A DNA stretch of 40,883 nt from Defluviicoccus sp. bin129 (GCA_002239065.1 MPNO01000043.1:1-40883); one strand, 5' to 3'; shown: positions 1-7,905, counted from the stretch's first letter. The notes: a model not told the origin generated them from the letters alone. A program made the numbers and translations.

Positions 1-271
1 TCTCCTGCGCCATGCGGCGCGCCCGGTCGGCGGAAATCCTGTCGCAGCGCCCGAGCACCATGCGCTTGCTGGGCGCCTTCCTGCCTCCGTCTCCGGCGCG
101 GTAGGTGACGATGTAGGACTTGCGGCCCGAAGGGTAGACGCGGACGCCGAAGCCGGTGAGCCTGTCGTCCCAGGCGATCCAGGCGGTGTCGGTGGGCTCA
201 AGCGCGTCGACGGCGCGTTTGGAGATATTGACTTTGACGCGCGCGACGCGCTTTCCGGTGGATGCGACCAT
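1..271 (-). CDS. Tyrosine-type integrase, N-terminal part (runs off left edge)
   Basis: The minus strand is open from an ATG at 271 to the window edge, giving 90 codons. The peptide has the layout of the arm-type DNA-binding domain (DUF4102-like) of island and prophage integrases: a basic start, then WDDRLTGFGVRVYPSGRKSY, a YR-containing strand, and a V-L-G-R segment before an alanine/arginine helix. It resembles the N-terminus of the truncated integrase at 422-1249, which carries GFGVRVHATGRK at the same place, so the two are paralogues in tandem. In this family the arm domain binds repeated sites flanking the attachment core; the catalytic R-H-R-Y domain would lie outside the window. The frame and family are clear; whether the full gene is intact cannot be seen. 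Confidence 0.8.
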   Translation of the reverse strand, partial: MVASTGKRVARVKVNISKRAVDALEPTDTAWIAWDDRLTGFGVRVYPSGRKSYIVTYRAGDGGRKAPSKRMVLGRCDRISADRARRMAQE

Positions 272-336
272 GGCCACGATCTCTCGATGGAACGGATCGA
301 GATTGGGGAGACATGGTAGAGGACCGGGGTGTAGGC

Positions 337-356
337 GGCAACACCAAAGGCAACAC
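337..356. repeat. Two direct copies of GGCAACAC between the integrase genes
   Basis: The octamer GGCAACAC occurs at 337-344 and again at 349-356, 12 bp apart, in the 150-bp gap between the two integrase genes. Spaced direct repeats near integrase genes can be arm-type recombinase sites, but two copies are weak evidence. The gap is visibly less GC-rich than the flanking genes and also holds the palindrome ATTGATCAAT at 417-426, overlapping the stop of the truncated integrase. Confidence 0.3.
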
Positions 357-421
357 TGAAAAGCAAACTGGGGAGTAGCGGGGAGGGCTTGGTAGGGGGT
401 GGTGTTTCCTTAACCCATTGA

Positions 422-1249
422 TCAATAATACTCCAGAGGGCTCAAGAGGGCTCCAGGAAACTTGAGAGGACGATCCTTCACCTGATCCCAGCGCAGCGTC
501 AGGATCTCGCCCTTGCGGCAGCCGGTCAGCAGCAGCAGCCGGATCGCCGCGACCGCGGACGGCCACAGCGAGCCGTCGGCCGCCGCCGCCGCCTCGCCCA
601 GCGCGCGGCCCAGCTGGCGGTACTCCCCGGCGGTCAGGAACCGGTCGCGCGACCGCTCCCGGTAGAGGCGCAGCGCCCGGCACGGGTTGCCGCCCGGCGG
701 CAGCAGCTCCCAGGTCTCGGCCTGCCGGAACATGCGGGACAGGATCCTGACCGCCCGGTTGGCCGAGTACGGCGTATCGCGCAGGCGGTGGTGGAGTGCG
801 GCCACGTCCTCGCGGCTCACTGCGCGGGCCGGCTTCGCGCCCAGCGCGGGGAGGACGTGCCGTTCCAGCTCGAGCCGGTAGAGCCTGGCCGAGCTCGCCC
901 GGCAATGCGCCGCCACGTGGAGCCGCAGATAGCGCTCCGCCAGCCCGGCCACCGTGAGCTCGGGCGCCGCCGGCGCGGGGACCGGGTCGAGCCCGCGCTT
1001 GATCCGGTCGATGACTTCCCGGGCTCTCCTTCTCGCGTCCTGCGCGAACAAGTCCCCGTGCCGCCCGAGCGACAGGCGGGTCAGCCCGGCCGGTCCGCGG
1101 GACTGGACGACATAGACCTTGCGGCCCGTCGCATGGACCCGGACGCCGAACCCGGCGAGGTCCCGGTCCCAGAAAACGGCGTCCTTCCCGCCCGCCCGAA
1201 TCGCGTCGACGCTGCGCCCGGTGATCCTGAAATCGCTTCGCCTCGGCAT
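422..1249 (-). pseudogene. Truncated tyrosine-type integrase
   Basis: This 275-codon frame starts with ATG at 1249. It has an arm-type DNA-binding domain (about residues 5-95, GFGVRVHATGRK), a SAM-like core-binding domain (about 100-190) and the beginning of the catalytic domain. The first catalytic arginine is present in TGCRKGEILTLRW (about residues 245-257). The frame then leaves the family pattern within a few residues and stops, so the H-x-x-R motif and the nucleophilic tyrosine are missing. Integrases of this type are usually near 400 residues. The protein cannot recombine DNA by the normal mechanism. It is probably a remnant left when a later element, perhaps carrying the integrase at 1-271, inserted beside it. 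No replacement C-terminus is visible in the other frames nearby. Confidence 0.8.
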
Positions 1250-1487
1250 GCCCGCCCCTCCCGCAACCCGCGATCAAACCGCAACCCGCTTCGGTCCACC
1301 CGGACACATTCAAGCCAAGTCGCGGCGGCGGCGCAAGCCGGCCAGGAAATAGAGATGGCGAAAAAATTCTGACGTTCCCGTGAGTTACAAGGACTGCCCG
1401 GCCGGCCGCCCGGTGAATACAGGGCCGAACTCCGATGCTGGTCTTTCCGCGCGGTTGCGGCGAAGCGTTCAGATCCATGGAGGGGCA

Positions 1488-1712
1488 ATGAGGAAGCAAC
1501 GACTGGCTGGTACGGCCTCGGCGGTTGCCGCCGCCGCGCTCATCGCGGGCGGCGCGGCGGCGCAGGACAGGAAGAGGATGACGAAGCCGTCGATCCCGGC
1601 GAGCGGCTGCCATTCCGTTCATCCGGGCGGCATCGTCGACGACGATACAAGCACGCTCAGGTTGAATAGCCCCGCGATCTGTCTCAGCATTAACTCTCTG
1701 GAGGGGCTATGA
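1488..1712 (+). pseudogene. 5' fragment of a duplicated porin gene
   Basis: This is a 74-codon frame starting with ATG at 1488 behind GGAGGGG. Its first 50 or so residues are a diverged copy of the start of the porin at 1709: the same basic start, alanine-rich signal peptide ending in GGAAAQD, K-P-S-I and G-G-I-x-D segments. The ribosome binding site and start region are also duplicated (GGAGGGGCAATG against GGAGGGGCTATG). After about residue 55 the similarity is lost. The frame ends with TGA at 1710-1712, which overlaps the porin ATG as ATGA. It is best read as a decayed duplicate retaining only the signal peptide and first strand. Because the frame is still open and coupled to the porin start, a role as a translated leader is possible but only inferred. 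Confidence 0.7.
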
Positions 1713-2827
1713 AGAAGCAACTACTGGCCGGTACGGCCATCGCCGCCGCGTGCGTACTCGTCGCGGGCGGCGCAGCGGCGCAGGACAAGAAGATGATGAA
1801 GCCGTCCATCAGCGTGAACGGCTACTACGAGGGCGTGGTCGGCGGCATCCTCGACGAGGACATGGGTGCGGATACGTCGGCGCTCGACACGCGGACCGAC
1901 GCGGAGATCCATTTCAACGGTCGCGGCTCGCTCGACAACGGCATGAAACTCCACGCCCGCGTGGAGCTCGAAGGCCAGAACAACCACAGCCAGGCCATTG
2001 GTCGTGGCAGCGGTACGGTTGGCGACCCGATCGACGAGTATTTCATCAAGGTGTCGGGGTCGTTCGGCAGCATCACCCTCGGCGGCACCGCCGGTGCGCC
2101 GGTCAAGATGCTGACCGGGATGAGCGGTTCCTGGGCGACCGGCGTCGGCGAGAACCTCAGCTTCGACGACGGCTGGGTGCCGAGCGAAGGCACGACGGGG
2201 GGGCAATTCCACCGAATTGCCCATTCGCGTCTGGACACCGGCGACGCGGAGAAGGTTACCTACATCTCTCCGAAATTCGGCGGCTTCCAAGTCGGCATGA
2301 CCTACTCGCCGCGCCGCGCGAACCATGACGACAACGTGCGGCCCGACACCACCGCGCAGCCCCATGACGGTCTCGAGGGGGCGGTGAGCTATTCGGGCAA
2401 GTTCGGCGATGTCGGCCTCGCCGTCGGCGTCGGCATGACGGCGTACCAGGGCGGCACTGACGGCGGCACCGCCAACCAGGACTTGAGCGACTGGCTGATT
2501 GCGGCCCGCTTCGACTTCGGCGGCGGGTTCCGTGTGTCGGCTGCCCACAAGCGGACGACCGACGACAACGAAGCGAATCAGGCCATGCTCACCGATATCG
2601 GCGTTCGGTTCGTGTCCGGCGCGAACAGTTTCAGCCTCGTCGGTATGCACGGCGAGTTGGACGTGGGTGAAGCCAGCCATACGAAGGTCATGGGCAGCTA
2701 TGCCCGCGCGCTCGGCCCCGGCACGACGGTTCACCTGAACCTGCTGTGGAACGAGTCCGAGAACCGCGCCGGTACCGCGCAGAACAGCGGCCTCGCCGGT
2801 ATCATCGGCATCAAGGTGGGCTTCTAG
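1709..2827 (+). CDS. Outer-membrane porin
   Basis: This is a 372-residue Gram-negative porin (Porin_4-like). A signal peptide occupies residues 1-25, ending GGAAAQ. It is followed by SISVNGYYEGVVGG, a typical first beta strand, then alternating amphipathic strands such as KVTYISPKFGGFQVGMTYS and a C-terminal strand ending IIGIKVGF with the terminal phenylalanine recognised by the BAM machinery. The protein would form a trimeric beta-barrel pore for small hydrophilic solutes in the outer membrane; specificity cannot be told. ATG 1709 has a strong GGAGGGG ribosome binding site and overlaps the stop of the upstream porin fragment. A strong intrinsic terminator follows at 2877. Adjacent genes give no clear functional link. 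Confidence 0.88.
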   Translation: MKKQLLAGTAIAAACVLVAGGAAAQDKKMMKPSISVNGYYEGVVGGILDEDMGADTSALDTRTDAEIHFNGRGSLDNGMKLHARVELEGQNNHSQAIGRGSGTVGDPIDEYFIKVSGSFGSITLGGTAGAPVKMLTGMSGSWATGVGENLSFDDGWVPSEGTTGGQFHRIAHSRLDTGDAEKVTYISPKFGGFQVGMTYSPRRANHDDNVRPDTTAQPHDGLEGAVSYSGKFGDVGLAVGVGMTAYQGGTDGGTANQDLSDWLIAARFDFGGGFRVSAAHKRTTDDNEANQAMLTDIGVRFVSGANSFSLVGMHGELDVGEASHTKVMGSYARALGPGTTVHLNLLWNESENRAGTAQNSGLAGIIGIKVGF

Positions 2828-2843
2828 CATCCCACGCGCATTG

Positions 2844-2864
2844 GGGACCGGCCCTGCCGGTCCC
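2844..2864 (+). other. Hairpin in the porin 3' UTR
   Basis: GGGACCGG (2844-2851) and CCGGTCCC (2857-2864) form a perfect 8-bp stem with a 5-nt loop, 16 nt after the porin stop. There is no T-run, so it is more likely a 3' stabilising stem than a terminator. It stands directly before the true terminator. Confidence 0.5.
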
Positions 2865-2876
2865 GGCGACACTTCC

Positions 2877-2908
2877 GAAGGGCGGCGCGAGCCGCCCTTC
2901 TCTTTTTG
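2877..2908 (+). terminator. Rho-independent terminator of the porin gene
   Basis: AAGGGCGGC (2878-2886) pairs perfectly with GCCGCCCTT (2891-2899) around a GCGA tetraloop. The stem is followed by CTCTTTTTG (2900-2908), a U-rich tail. It lies 50 bp after the porin stop and separates the porin unit from the ureide genes. Confidence 0.92.
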
Positions 2909-2995
2909 ACCTTTCCCGTCCTCCCGGCCGCTGACCCCGGCGGTCCGGGGCGGTAGACTGGCGGCCGCGCGACCCAGGCTCGGGGAACTCCGCCG

Positions 2996-3238
2996 GTGCG
3001 AGACCGACCGCAACCCATCCAGGACCTGCTCGACGGCCCGGTCGCCGTGGTCAATGTCGGGCTCGCCCGGTTCGCGCGCACTCTCGAGGGGCAGGGGATC
3101 GCGGCGGTGCAGGTCGACTGGCGGCCGCCGGCGGGGGGGGGGCCGGGGGGGGGCGGCCCCCCCGCCGGGGTCGGGCGGCGGCCGCCGGCGGGCGGCGACC
3201 GGCGGCTGATCGACCTCCTGGACAGGCTCGGCGCGTGA
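2996..3238 (+). CDS. Stand-alone FdrA C-terminal-tail module
   Basis: This 80-codon frame starts with GTG at 2996. LLDGPVAVVNVGLARFARTL, then WRPPAGG and a final DRRLIDLLDRLG, match the last 50 or so residues of E. coli FdrA (recalled as LLENVAVINIGLRSFALEL, then a QW-P-AGG stretch, then KKLARLLERL). The fdrA gene here (4500-5990) ends just where that tail would begin, so the module has been separated and sits first in the unit. The stop overlaps the allG start as GTGA (3235-3238), giving translational coupling. The frame is interrupted by a 19-codon glycine/proline-rich insertion (3136-3192). It probably supplies a small subunit or domain of the oxamate carbamoyltransferase complex. The start codon is uncertain because no clear ribosome binding site is visible. 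Confidence 0.72.
   Translation: MRDRPQPIQDLLDGPVAVVNVGLARFARTLEGQGIAAVQVDWRPPAGGGPGGGGPPAGVGRRPPAGGDRRLIDLLDRLGA
3136..3192 (+). repeat. 57-bp in-frame imperfect duplication with G/C runs
   Basis: The 15-mer GCGGCCGCCGGCGGG occurs at 3121-3135 and again at 3178-3192, exactly 57 bp (19 codons) apart. Between the copies are a run of 10 G (3133-3142), a run of 9 G (3145-3153) and a run of 7 C (3157-3163). Removing 3136-3192 restores the expected W-R-P-P-A-G-G-D sequence of the FdrA tail module. It may be a genuine slippage duplication or an artefact of reading through homopolymers. Confidence 0.75.
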
Positions 3239-4503
3239 CTGCGGGCGACGCAGCCGCCGCCGTCGAGGCGGCCAACGCGCGCGCGGTCGAGCGCATGCTG
3301 GCCGCCGATCCTGTGCTGGCCGACGTCGCGGTCGCCGGCGAGGCGATCGCCGGGCTCGAAGGCCGCACTGTCCTGCATGCCGGCCCGCCGATCGGCTGGC
3401 CCGACATGTGCGGCCCGATGCGGGGCGCCGTCGCCGGCGCCATCGTGCTGGAGGGCTGGGCGGACGATCTGGAGAGCGCCGGGGCGCTCGCCGCCGCGGG
3501 CGGCGTCGCCTTCCACCCCAACCACCGTTTCGACGCGGTCGGGCCGATGACCGGGCTGACAACGCCCTCGATGCCGGTGATGGTGGTCGAGAACCGGGCC
3601 TTCGGGAACCGCGCCTTCTGCACCCTCAACGAAGGGCTCGGCAAGGTGATGCGCTTCGGCGGCAACGACGCCGAGGTGCTGGCCCGGCTGCGCTGGCTGG
3701 CCGACGGCTTCGGACCCGCCTTCGGCGCCGCGCTGCGCGAGGCCGGCGGGATCGCGCTCAAGCCGCTGATCGCGCGCGGGCTCTCGATGGGCGACGAGAT
3801 GCACCAGCGCAACGTCGCCTGCACGAGCCTGTTGCTGCGCGCCATCGCGCCGGCGCTCGCCCGCGTCGTGGACGACCGCGCGGCGCTCGCCCGCCTGTTC
3901 GAGTTCATCGGCGGCAACGACCAGTTCTTCCTCAACGTCGCCATGGCGATGGGCAAGGCGATCATGGACCCGGTGCGCGGCATCGCGGGCTCCAGCGTGG
4001 TCACCGCGATGAGCCGCAACGGCACGATGTTCGGCATCCGCGTGAGCGGGCTCGGCGACCGCTGGTTCACCGCGCCCGTGGAGATGCCGCGCGGGCTCTA
4101 CTTCCCGGGTTTCTCCGAGGCCGACGCCAATCCCGACATGGGCGATTCGACGATCGTCGAGACCGTCGGGCTCGGCGGTTTCGCCATGGCCGCGGCGCCC
4201 GCCGTCGCGGGCTTCGTCGGCGCGGGGACGGCGGCGGACGCGCTCGACTACACCCGCGCCATGGAGGAGATCGCCGTCGCGCGCAACCCGGAATGGACCA
4301 TCCCCGCGCTCGACTTCGCCGGCGTGCCGACGGGCATCGACATCCGCAAGGTGGTCGCGAGCGGCCAGGCGCCGACCATCAATACCGGGATCGCCCACCG
4401 GGAGGCCGGAATCGGCCAGGTCGGGGCGGGGGTGGTGCGCGCGCCGATGGCCTGCTTCGAGCAGGCGCTGCAAGCCTTCGCGGCGGAGATGGGAGTCGCA
4501 TGA
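3235..4503 (+). CDS. allG: DUF1116 protein, oxamate carbamoyltransferase subunit AllG
   Basis: This 422-residue protein is nearly colinear with E. coli YlbE/AllG. Shared blocks are LHAGPPIGW, MCGPMRGAVAGAIVLEGWA, FHPNHRFDAVGPMTGLT, VVENRAFGNRAFCTLNEGLG, KVMRFGGNDAEVL, GDEMHQRNVAC, FGIRVSGLGDRWFTAPV, NPDMGDS, and near the end the matched string INTGIAHREAGIGQVGAG. In E. coli AllF, AllG and AllH together have oxamate carbamoyltransferase activity in anaerobic allantoin use. The GTG start is coupled to the preceding FdrA-tail ORF by a GTGA overlap, and the stop overlaps fdrA as ATGA, so the three genes form one unit. The remaining partners, allH and carbamate kinase, lie just downstream on the opposite strand. 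Confidence 0.9.
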   Translation: MTAGDAAAAVEAANARAVERMLAADPVLADVAVAGEAIAGLEGRTVLHAGPPIGWPDMCGPMRGAVAGAIVLEGWADDLESAGALAAAGGVAFHPNHRFDAVGPMTGLTTPSMPVMVVENRAFGNRAFCTLNEGLGKVMRFGGNDAEVLARLRWLADGFGPAFGAALREAGGIALKPLIARGLSMGDEMHQRNVACTSLLLRAIAPALARVVDDRAALARLFEFIGGNDQFFLNVAMAMGKAIMDPVRGIAGSSVVTAMSRNGTMFGIRVSGLGDRWFTAPVEMPRGLYFPGFSEADANPDMGDSTIVETVGLGGFAMAAAPAVAGFVGAGTAADALDYTRAMEEIAVARNPEWTIPALDFAGVPTGIDIRKVVASGQAPTINTGIAHREAGIGQVGAGVVRAPMACFEQALQAFAAEMGVA

Positions 4504-5990
4504 GCGAGGGCGCCGCCGCGACCCGGACCCGCGCCGGGTTCTATCTCGATTCGGTCGCCCTGATGCGCATCTCCCGCGAGGTCGAGGGCCTCGCCGGGGT
4601 CTCCGCCGCCTCGCTGATGATGGCGAGCCCGTCCAACAAGGAATTGCTGCGCGACGCGGGGCTGCTGGACGCGGCGTCGGACGGTGCCGGACCCAACGAC
4701 CTGGTGATCGCGATCCGGGCGGAGGGCGGGGACGCGCTGCACGCGGCGTTCGAGGCCGCCGAGGCGGCGCTCGCCGGCCGGTCCGGCGGCGGAGGGCAGC
4801 GGCAGGGCTGGAACCCGCGCTCGCTGGAGACCGCGCTGCGGGCGCTCCCCGCGGCCAACCTCGCCATCGTCTCGGTGCCCGGCGAGTTCGCCGCGCGCGA
4901 GGCCCGCCGCGCGCTGGAGCGCGGGCTCAACGTGATGCTGTTTTCCGACAACGTCGCCATCGGGGACGAGGTGGCGCTGAAGGCGCTCGCCCGCGAACGC
5001 GGCCTGCTGATGATGGGGCCCGATTGCGGCACCGCCATAATCGCCGGCGCGCCGATCGGTTTCGCCAACGCGGTGCCGCGCGGCGATATCGGCCTGATCG
5101 CCGCCTCCGGGACCGGGTTGCAGGAGGTCGCCTGCCTGATCGCCCGGGCGGGCGGGGGCATCAGCCACGGCATCGGCGTCGGCGGCCGCGACCTCGGCGC
5201 GGCGGTGGGCGGCGCGATGACCCTGGCCGCGCTCGACGCGCTCGATTGCGACCCGGCGACGCGGCGAATCGTGCTGATCTCGAAGCCGCCGGACCCCGGG
5301 ACGGCGAGGCGCATCGCCGCACGCATCGCCGACAGCGACAAGCGTTTCACGCTGTGCTGCATCGGCATGGCGAAGATGGACCTGCCGCCGAACGCCGCCC
5401 AGGCCACGACGCTGCGCGCGGCGGCGGAGGACGCGCGGGCCGGCGCCGGCGCCCCGGAACCGGCGCGCACGCTGCGCGAAGCGCTGGGCCGGCCCCACCG
5501 CAAGGGCGGCGCGCTGCGCGGACTTTACAGCGGCGGGTCGCTTTGCGCCGAGGCGCAGGCCGTGCTGACGGATGCCGGCATCGGTTTCGCCTCCAACGTT
5601 CCCATACCCGGGGCGGGCGACGCGCGGTCCGGCCACAGCCTGATCGATCTCGGCGCCGACGAATACACCCGCGGCCGACCCCACCCGATGATCGAACCCG
5701 CGGTCCGCGACACGCCGCTCGCCGCCGCGCTCGCCGATCCGGCCGTCGCCGTCGTCCTGGCCGATGTCGTTCTCGGCCACGGCGCGCATCCCGACCCGGC
5801 CGGCCGGCTTGCCGCCGTGCTGGCGGCGCATGAGGGGGAGGCGCCGGTGGTGATCGCCTCGGTCTGCGGCACCGAGGCGGATCCGCAGATCCGCTCCGAT
5901 CAGGTCGCGGCGCTGCGCGAGGCGGGCATCGTGGTGGCCGAATCCAACGCGGGCGCCGCCGAGACCGCCGCCGCCCTGCTCGCCGGCTGA
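4500..5990 (+). CDS. fdrA: FdrA/AllF, oxamate carbamoyltransferase subunit lacking the C-terminal tail
   Basis: This is a 496-residue FdrA-family protein with a succinyl-CoA-synthetase-alpha-like fold. Recognisable blocks are GFYLDSVALMRISREVE at the start, MMASPSNKELL, NVMLFSDNV, LLMMGPDCGTAIIAGAPIGF, IGLIAASGTGLQEV, GISHGIGVGGRDLG, LYSGGSLCAEAQ, GRPHPMIEP and VIASVCGTEADPQ. E. coli FdrA is about 555 residues. This one stops after the helix corresponding to the E. coli A-A-L segment and lacks the final 50-60 residues, which occur instead as the separate ORF at 2996. ATG 4500 overlaps the allG stop by four bases. The 3' end overlaps the convergent allH frame by 91 bp. Part of the complex that converts oxalurate and phosphate to oxamate and carbamoyl phosphate. 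Confidence 0.9.
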   Translation: MSEGAAATRTRAGFYLDSVALMRISREVEGLAGVSAASLMMASPSNKELLRDAGLLDAASDGAGPNDLVIAIRAEGGDALHAAFEAAEAALAGRSGGGGQRQGWNPRSLETALRALPAANLAIVSVPGEFAAREARRALERGLNVMLFSDNVAIGDEVALKALARERGLLMMGPDCGTAIIAGAPIGFANAVPRGDIGLIAASGTGLQEVACLIARAGGGISHGIGVGGRDLGAAVGGAMTLAALDALDCDPATRRIVLISKPPDPGTARRIAARIADSDKRFTLCCIGMAKMDLPPNAAQATTLRAAAEDARAGAGAPEPARTLREALGRPHRKGGALRGLYSGGSLCAEAQAVLTDAGIGFASNVPIPGAGDARSGHSLIDLGADEYTRGRPHPMIEPAVRDTPLAAALADPAVAVVLADVVLGHGAHPDPAGRLAAVLAAHEGEAPVVIASVCGTEADPQIRSDQVAALREAGIVVAESNAGAAETAAALLAG

Positions 5991-6886
5991 TCCGCCAGCG
6001 CCCCGAGCGCCGAAACCGCGCCCGCCATCGCGTCCCATCCCGAGCTGTGGCCGATGGCATCGAGCCCGCGCAGCGCCGCCGCCAGCGCCCGGTCGTCGCC
6101 GCTTGCCATCGCGTCGAGCGCCCGGTGCAGGGCATCCGCGCCGAGCCCGCGCGCCGCCGCGCCGAGATGCGCCGCGCTGATGCGGTTGGTGGCCTGCCGG
6201 GCGGCGGCCAGCACCGGCGCGGCCAGCGCGGCGGCGGCCTCCGCGCGGCCAGACATCGCGAGCGCGATCATCGTCCCGCCGAGGAAATCGTCGCCCGAGG
6301 GGGTGAGCCCGGGGCCCAGGCCGACCAGCCGCTCGACCGCTTCGAGCGGCGGCGGGGTGTGGGTCGCGAGCCATGATTCGAGCGCGGAAATTGCCGGCCG
6401 CGCCCGTTCGAGCAACGGCGAGGCGGGCCGCGCGGCGCGCCTCGCGGGGTCGGCCAGCGGCGCCAGACCGTCGGCCAGCGCGAACGGCGCCAGCATCCCG
6501 GAAAGCCGCGCAAAAGCCTTGTCGAGCCGGTCCGCGGTCCAGGCGTGGGGGCCGCGCGGCGGATCGTGCGGCCGGGCGTCGCGGAAGATCAGCACGCCGA
6601 AACCGGCGATGCCGATGGCGTCGCCGCCGGGCGTCACGGGATGGCCCGCGCGAAGCCCGGAGGCCTGCCAGTCCGGCAGGGCTTCGTCCGCCCCGGCAAG
6701 CGCGTTGAGCGGCCCGGCGCCGAGCGCGGGGGGTCCGACGCAGGCGATCGCACCCGAGGCGTCGTGCTGGAGATAGACGCTGCGGCGGAACGCCGCGAGC
6801 ACCGAGCCGCCGTCCCGGCCGAGCGCCCGGAGGCAACGCGCGGCGTCGCAACCCATCAGGCCCAGGCGGGTCGCGGGCTCACCCAT
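5900..6886 (-). CDS. allH: DUF2877 protein, oxamate carbamoyltransferase subunit AllH
   Basis: This 328-residue protein carries the DUF2877 hallmark GLGPGLTPSGDDFLGG at residues 189-204, followed by a conserved A-I-G-H-S-S-G-W-D block near 280, as in E. coli YlbF/AllH. It is the third subunit of the AllFGH carbamoyltransferase. ATG 6886 overlaps the carbamate kinase stop by 8 nt, so the two are one minus-strand unit. Family members are nearer 270-300 residues. The last 30 residues here are low-complexity alanine/serine-rich sequence encoded antisense to the end of fdrA, and probably reflect loss of an earlier stop. A start at Met11 is possible but less well placed. Confidence 0.85.
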   Translation of the reverse strand: MGEPATRLGLMGCDAARCLRALGRDGGSVLAAFRRSVYLQHDASGAIACVGPPALGAGPLNALAGADEALPDWQASGLRAGHPVTPGGDAIGIAGFGVLIFRDARPHDPPRGPHAWTADRLDKAFARLSGMLAPFALADGLAPLADPARRAARPASPLLERARPAISALESWLATHTPPPLEAVERLVGLGPGLTPSGDDFLGGTMIALAMSGRAEAAAALAAPVLAAARQATNRISAAHLGAAARGLGADALHRALDAMASGDDRALAAALRGLDAIGHSSGWDAMAGAVSALGALADQPASRAAAVSAAPALDSATTMPASRSAAT

Positions 6887-7841
6887 CGGCGACGATGTGG
6901 GTTCCGGTCCTTCCTTCCAGCGCGTCCGCCGCCCGGTCCAGCGGTCCGATCACTACCCGCCTGCCGCCGCGTTCGATGAAGTCGATCGCCGCGTCGATCT
7001 TGGGCCCCATGCTGCCCGGCGGGAACTGGCCGTCGTCGCGGTGGCGCCTGATCTCGGCGAGGGTCGCGCTGTCGAGGCTGCGCTGGGCGGGGGTGCCGAA
7101 ATCGACCGCCACGCGCTCCACGCCGGTGAGGATCATGACGGTGTCGATGCCGAGCGCCCCGGCCATGAGCGCCGAGGTGAGGTCCTTGTCGATCACCGCC
7201 TCGACCCCGGTGCGGGTCCCGTCGGGCAGGCGCAGCACCGGGATGCCGCCGCCGCCGCCGGCGATCACCACCGCGCCCCGGGAGGCGATGTCGCGGACCA
7301 GCGCGAGGTCGGCGATGTGTCGCGGGCGCGGCGAGGGCACGACGTGTCGCCAGCCGCGCCCCGAATCCTCGCGCATCTCCCAGCCGGTCTCGCGGGCGAG
7401 CGCCTGCGCCTCGTCTTCGGAGTAGAAATAGCCGATCGGCTTGGTCGGGTTGCCGAAGGCGGGATCGTCCGCGTCGACCTCGACCTGGGTGAGCAGGCAC
7501 ACCACGTTCCGCATATTGCCGATTGCGCGCAGCGCGTTCTCCATCGCCTGCAACAGCAGATAGGCGACCCCGCCCTGGCTGTGGGCGACGCAGATGTCGA
7601 GCGACATCGGCGTCACGCGGTGACGCGCGATCGCCTGGCGCATCATGATCTTGCCGACCACCGGGCCGTTGCCGTGGGTCAGCACCAGCTCGTTGCCGAG
7701 GCGCATCAGCGGCAGCAGGGACGCCGCCGTCCGGTCTGCGTATTCCTTCTGTTCGGCGACGGTCCCGGAGGTGGTCTCCGGATGGACCGCGTTGCCGCCG
7801 ATCGCCACCAGAAGGCGGTCCGGAATCGGGTATCGGGCCAA
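6879..7841 (-). CDS. allK: Carbamate kinase
   Basis: This 320-residue carbamate kinase of the amino-acid-kinase fold carries LLVAIGGNAVHPE at the N-terminus, LTHGNGPVVGKI (phosphate loop), CVAHSQGGVAYLLLQ, VIAGGGGGIPV, VIDKDLTSALMAGALG and GSMGPKIDAAIDFI. It transfers phosphate from carbamoyl phosphate to ADP, releasing ATP, ammonia and CO2. The start is TTG at 7841, supported by GAGGAG nine bases upstream in the right phase; no ATG is available nearby. It is transcribed leftward with allH and divergently from pucG. In this setting it is the energy-conserving last step of the oxalurate route (AllK role) rather than part of arginine deiminase catabolism; no arcA or arcB is in the window. The symbol is assigned from context; arcC would be the generic name. 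Confidence 0.9.
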   Translation of the reverse strand: MARYPIPDRLLVAIGGNAVHPETTSGTVAEQKEYADRTAASLLPLMRLGNELVLTHGNGPVVGKIMMRQAIARHRVTPMSLDICVAHSQGGVAYLLLQAMENALRAIGNMRNVVCLLTQVEVDADDPAFGNPTKPIGYFYSEDEAQALARETGWEMREDSGRGWRHVVPSPRPRHIADLALVRDIASRGAVVIAGGGGGIPVLRLPDGTRTGVEAVIDKDLTSALMAGALGIDTVMILTGVERVAVDFGTPAQRSLDSATLAEIRRHRDDGQFPPGSMGPKIDAAIDFIERGGRRVVIGPLDRAADALEGRTGTHIVADG

Positions 7842-7905
7842 GTCGGGTCGCTCCTCGATCCGACCGAGCCTAGAGCAACGCCGGCCGCTTTGCGACGCGC
7901 AATCG

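Noticed and set aside
3133..3170. G-quadruplex regulatory element
   Set aside because: G-runs are present but the stretch lies inside a coding frame and may be an artefact; no independent regulatory evidence.
3408..4499. Extended N-terminus for FdrA reading through allG
   Set aside because: The extension is low-complexity arginine-rich sequence; FdrA similarity begins at ATG 4500 with an ATGA overlap.
1721..6851. Long minus-strand frames opposite the porin, allG and fdrA
   Set aside because: They are arginine/histidine-rich mirror frames of clearly recognised plus-strand genes.
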